From: Desulfobacterales bacterium
GTDB lineage: Bacteria; Desulfobacterota; Desulfobulbia; Desulfobulbales; Desulfocapsaceae
DNA length: 8,921 nt
Assembly (NCBI GenBank): GCA_013042695.1
Contig: JABDPQ010000107.1
Span: 1-8,921, forward strand
Reading direction: 5' to 3'
The notes under the pieces are model-generated. The model saw only the letters and a list, made by a program, of their open reading frames with translations. It did no database searches and was not told the origin of the DNA. Both the position numbers and the translations under genes were made by a program. Below are positions 6,570 through 8,921 of this stretch, one piece after another; position 1 is the stretch's first letter; every line of letters starts with the position of its first letter.

Positions 6570-6594
6570 CACCGGGCGTACCGGCCCGTACATT
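6566..6594 (+). promoter_or_regulatory. Probable lptD promoter
   Basis: A consensus TTGACA (6566-6571) is followed by a 17-base spacer and TACATT (6589-6594), a four-of-six -10. The start would be near 6601, giving a leader of about 100 bases. The spacer contains CGGGC (6573-6577) and GCCCG (6584-6588) as short inverted arms, with GTAC at 6578 and again at 6588, possibly an operator. Confidence 0.6.
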
Positions 6595-6617
6595 TCGGTG
6601 CTTATAGGATACAGTTA

Positions 6618-6703
6618 ATGACAACTGCTATTTGCTTAGAAGGCAGTGAACGTTTTGACCTGATGGGTGATTGATGTTTCTCTTTGAAAGGAGTGTATTG
6701 TGA
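6618..6703 (+). other. Two tiny chained reading frames in the lptD leader
   Basis: An 18-codon frame (ATG 6618, product MTTAICLEGSERFDLMGD, stop TGA 6672-6674) has AGGA at 6606-6609, eight bases upstream. Its stop overlaps the ATG of a nine-codon frame (6674; MFLFERSVL), whose TGA at 6701-6703 overlaps the GTG start of lptD. The arrangement would permit translational coupling. Frames this short also arise by chance, and no codon bias argues for coding. Confidence 0.25.
6687..6693 (+). promoter_or_regulatory. Shine-Dalgarno fixing the lptD GTG start
   Basis: AAAGGAG ends six bases before GTG at 6700. No in-frame ATG gives a complete signal peptide, so this site decides the start. Confidence 0.85.
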
Positions 6704-8921
6704 CAAAGCATTTGCCACACATTTCCACGTTCGGTTTATTCCTTTTATTTTTGCTGGTTAGCTCATTCTTTTTGTCTCCAACTCTGCTTTATTCTCAAGA
6801 ATCGGTGACAACTGAGGAATGGGACATTACCGCTGACAGGATCATCCGCTATGATAAACCGATGAGCATCGTTGCGGAAGGAAACATCGTGCTGATTAAA
6901 CGCAAGAAAATTCCTCCCAAACCACCTGTTATCGAAGAGGCGGTCACAGAATGGTCAGTGCTTCTCGACGAAAAGCCTGCTCCTGTGGAAGTAACGCCGT
7001 CAGATATACCCGATGAGGTTGAAGAGGTTTATGAAACTCAAATAACCATAAAAGCCGACTGGGTTGCTTACGATATAACTCTGGGATCAATTAAGGCCCG
7101 CGGCAATGTTTCTGTTACCACTGATGACGAGCAACTCATCGCAGAACAAGCAGTCGTTAATCTAGAAAAAGAAACAGGGACCTTTAAAAACGCCACTATA
7201 ATTAGAAAAGAATATGACATGCACCTTGAAGGTGAAGTCATCGAGAAAACCGGTTTTAAAACCTACCACATCGAAAATGGTTGGGTGATAACCTGTAAGG
7301 TCAAAGATGGTGAGACAGCACCTTGGAGTTTTGCAGCAAATGATGCCGTGATTAGACAGGATGGCTATGCAACCTTGAAACATGCAAGGTTTCAAATTAA
7401 CGATGTCCCGGTCCTCTATTCCCCCTGGCTTGTAATACCGGTAAAAAATAAGAGACAGACTGGGTTTATTTTTCCAGAACTCGGTTCGTCCCAAAATAGC
7501 GGCTTTGGCTTCAATCTGCCGTTCTTCTGGAATATATCTGACTCGACCGATATGACCATTTACACAGAATATATGGTTAACCGCGGCTATATGCCGGGTC
7601 TTGAGTTTCGTTATGTCAAAGATGAATATGCCAAAGGATTAGCTTTGGGAAACTATCTTTCTGACGAGCTCAGTGATCCTTCAGAAATTGATTACTACAA
7701 CGATACTGGTTTTACCCACGACAATAAAGATCGCTACTGGTTCAGGGCCAAAGCAGATCAGGATTTTGGTGCAGGCTGGACATCGCGACTTGATGTCGAT
7801 GTCGTCTCCGATCGTGACTACCTCACCGAATTTAATAAGGGATTAACTGGTTTCCAGAGCAGTAATGATCGTTTTCTTGATACATTTGGCCGCAGTCTTG
7901 AGAACAGAACCGACGATCAGCGCAGCAATACACTCAATATTCTGAAATCCTGGGGCCCCATGTCTCTGGGGGTCGATTTTCTTGCCATCAATGATGTTCG
8001 ATTTGATAAGAGCGGCAACAGTCCGCTGTGGAATTTACCGGCCGTTGATTTCACGGGCGCATTGCCGCTTAGCGGTTTTGGCAACTTCACCTTTGAATGG
8101 GATGCAAACTATGTAAATTACTGGCGTGAAGAAGGAATCGGCGGCCATCGTCTTGATCTCTTCCCTCGCCTGAGCGCACCACTGCCACTGGGACCATATT
8201 TAGAATCCCGTGCAGAAGCAGGCTTACGTGACACACTCTATTTCGTTCAAAGTTATGGGGATGCCGAATGGGAAAATGATGACACCCAAAATAGATTTCT
8301 CTATGATTTTGAGGTAGAAGTCGGTACGACACTTGAGCGCAACTTTGGTCTTTCCGGATCGCGTGCCACAGCTTTCAGTCACCAGCTGCGTCCATTCATA
8401 AGCTATAATTTTATCCCCGACGAAGACCAGGATGATCTTCCCAGTTTTGATCGAGTTGACCGGATTGAGCAGGAGAACAATATCGGTTATGGAGTTGACA
8501 ACTTCTTTGACCTCCTTACCGGCTCTTCAATTTACAGAGATTATGGCTCTTTAAAAATCAGGCAATTCTATAGTTTTCTCGATGAAGACTCAGATGAACC
8601 CTTCTCAAATGTAAATTTACGGCTGGTTCTCAAACCGCTCAGTACCGCACTTATTGGCTATAAAACTGACCTAGATATATATGGCGACGGATTCGTCCGG
8701 CATAATTTTGAAGGTCAATACACCAATAGTCGCGGCGATTTGTTCGGCCTTGAATATGTTTGGGATAATGATGACAATATCGAACAGGTCAATGCGCTGA
8801 TGAGGGCTGCGCTGTCTTCAAGCTGGCGGGCAAGGTTTGAGATTGAACACTCCATTTCTGAAGGCGAAACCAATACCGCTGATCTGTCAATCATATATCA
8901 GGCTCTTTGCTGGTCAGTTGA
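6700..8921 (+). CDS. lptD: LPS-assembly outer-membrane protein LptD (3' end beyond window)
   Basis: LptD, with lipoprotein LptE, forms the outer-membrane translocon that places LPS on the cell surface. The frame is open for 740 codons to the window edge. Residues 1 to about 32 are a signal peptide (hydrophobic run FGLFLLFLLVSSFFL). A periplasmic OstA/LptA-like jellyroll follows: WDITADRIIRY...VAEGNIVLI at 41-66, then WVAYDITLGSIKARGNV at 121-137. The two strands are split by a proline- and acid-rich stretch (about 69-115). C199 (VITCKVKDG...APWSF) matches E. coli C173, and PVLYSPWLVIPV leads into the barrel. C737 in ALCWSVE matches the C-terminal disulfide cysteine region, so probably only some tens of residues are missing. 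No cysteine matches E. coli C31. Start is GTG with a strong ribosome-binding site. The gene is divergent from RNase E/G. Confidence 0.95.
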   Translation, partial: MTKHLPHISTFGLFLLFLLVSSFFLSPTLLYSQESVTTEEWDITADRIIRYDKPMSIVAEGNIVLIKRKKIPPKPPVIEEAVTEWSVLLDEKPAPVEVTPSDIPDEVEEVYETQITIKADWVAYDITLGSIKARGNVSVTTDDEQLIAEQAVVNLEKETGTFKNATIIRKEYDMHLEGEVIEKTGFKTYHIENGWVITCKVKDGETAPWSFAANDAVIRQDGYATLKHARFQINDVPVLYSPWLVIPVKNKRQTGFIFPELGSSQNSGFGFNLPFFWNISDSTDMTIYTEYMVNRGYMPGLEFRYVKDEYAKGLALGNYLSDELSDPSEIDYYNDTGFTHDNKDRYWFRAKADQDFGAGWTSRLDVDVVSDRDYLTEFNKGLTGFQSSNDRFLDTFGRSLENRTDDQRSNTLNILKSWGPMSLGVDFLAINDVRFDKSGNSPLWNLPAVDFTGALPLSGFGNFTFEWDANYVNYWREEGIGGHRLDLFPRLSAPLPLGPYLESRAEAGLRDTLYFVQSYGDAEWENDDTQNRFLYDFEVEVGTTLERNFGLSGSRATAFSHQLRPFISYNFIPDEDQDDLPSFDRVDRIEQENNIGYGVDNFFDLLTGSSIYRDYGSLKIRQFYSFLDEDSDEPFSNVNLRLVLKPLSTALIGYKTDLDIYGDGFVRHNFEGQYTNSRGDLFGLEYVWDNDDNIEQVNALMRAALSSSWRARFEIEHSISEGETNTADLSIIYQALCWSV

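Larger units (their letters stand above)
6006..6617. other. Long intergenic region between RNase E/G and lptD, no convincing gene
   Basis: No protein or stable RNA gene could be supported here. A 76-codon minus-strand frame (6296 to 6066) starts with TTG, lacks a ribosome-binding site and resembles nothing known. The left half is the leader and upstream region of the RNase gene and holds a perfect hairpin (6122-6147) and paired TGTCAGT repeats (6206-6224). I found no good -35/-10 pair for the RNase gene. The right half holds a possible extra rightward promoter (6382-6410), an 11-bp inverted repeat (6541-6569) and the lptD promoter. Confidence 0.6.

Noticed and set aside
7162..8332. Leftward frames inside lptD
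   Set aside because: They are antisense to the continuous lptD frame, which carries conserved LptD motifs throughout.

Overview
The window comes from a Gram-negative, LPS-assembling bacterium: it carries lptD and an outer-membrane barrel with a C-terminal aromatic residue. The RNase E/G has a long N-terminal extension and base composition is moderate. This would fit a deltaproteobacterial (Desulfobacterota-type) chromosome, but that placement is only an inference from gene style. Six genes are supported: three catabolic or regulatory genes on the left, one tRNA, and two housekeeping genes on the right.

Left part (1-3473). An AraC-family regulator runs leftward off the window edge. It is transcribed divergently from an outer-membrane beta-barrel protein, which is followed by a secreted type I sulfatase. 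The two divergent promoters share one AT-rich palindrome. This reads as a regulated sulfate-ester utilisation module: regulator, outer-membrane protein, periplasmic sulfatase. The sulfatase has the CxPxR cysteine that is matured to formylglycine, but no maturase is in the window. It also appears to lack one of the usual active-site histidines.

Middle (3474-3864). The sulfatase converges with a leftward unit made of the RNase E/G gene and a tRNA-Arg(ACG). The tRNA has its own promoter, whose -35 box overlaps the RNase stop codon, and a strong intrinsic terminator. A short tandem repeat lies just beyond that terminator. The sulfatase module therefore sits on the 3' side of a tRNA gene, the usual side for integrated elements, although no integrase is visible.

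Right part (3861-8921). The RNase E/G (714 aa) has a disordered, arginine-rich extension of about 200 residues in front of a complete catalytic core. It is divergent from lptD, which runs off the right edge shortly before its expected C-terminus. The roughly 700-base region between them has no convincing protein gene. It does contain a good sigma70-type promoter for lptD, an 11-bp perfect inverted repeat touching that promoter, and a chain of two tiny overlapping reading frames leading into the lptD GTG start.

No CRISPR array, insertion sequence or recognisable new defence system was found. The points most worth checking are the atypical sulfatase, the RNase N-terminal extension, the lptD leader and the tRNA-flanking region.
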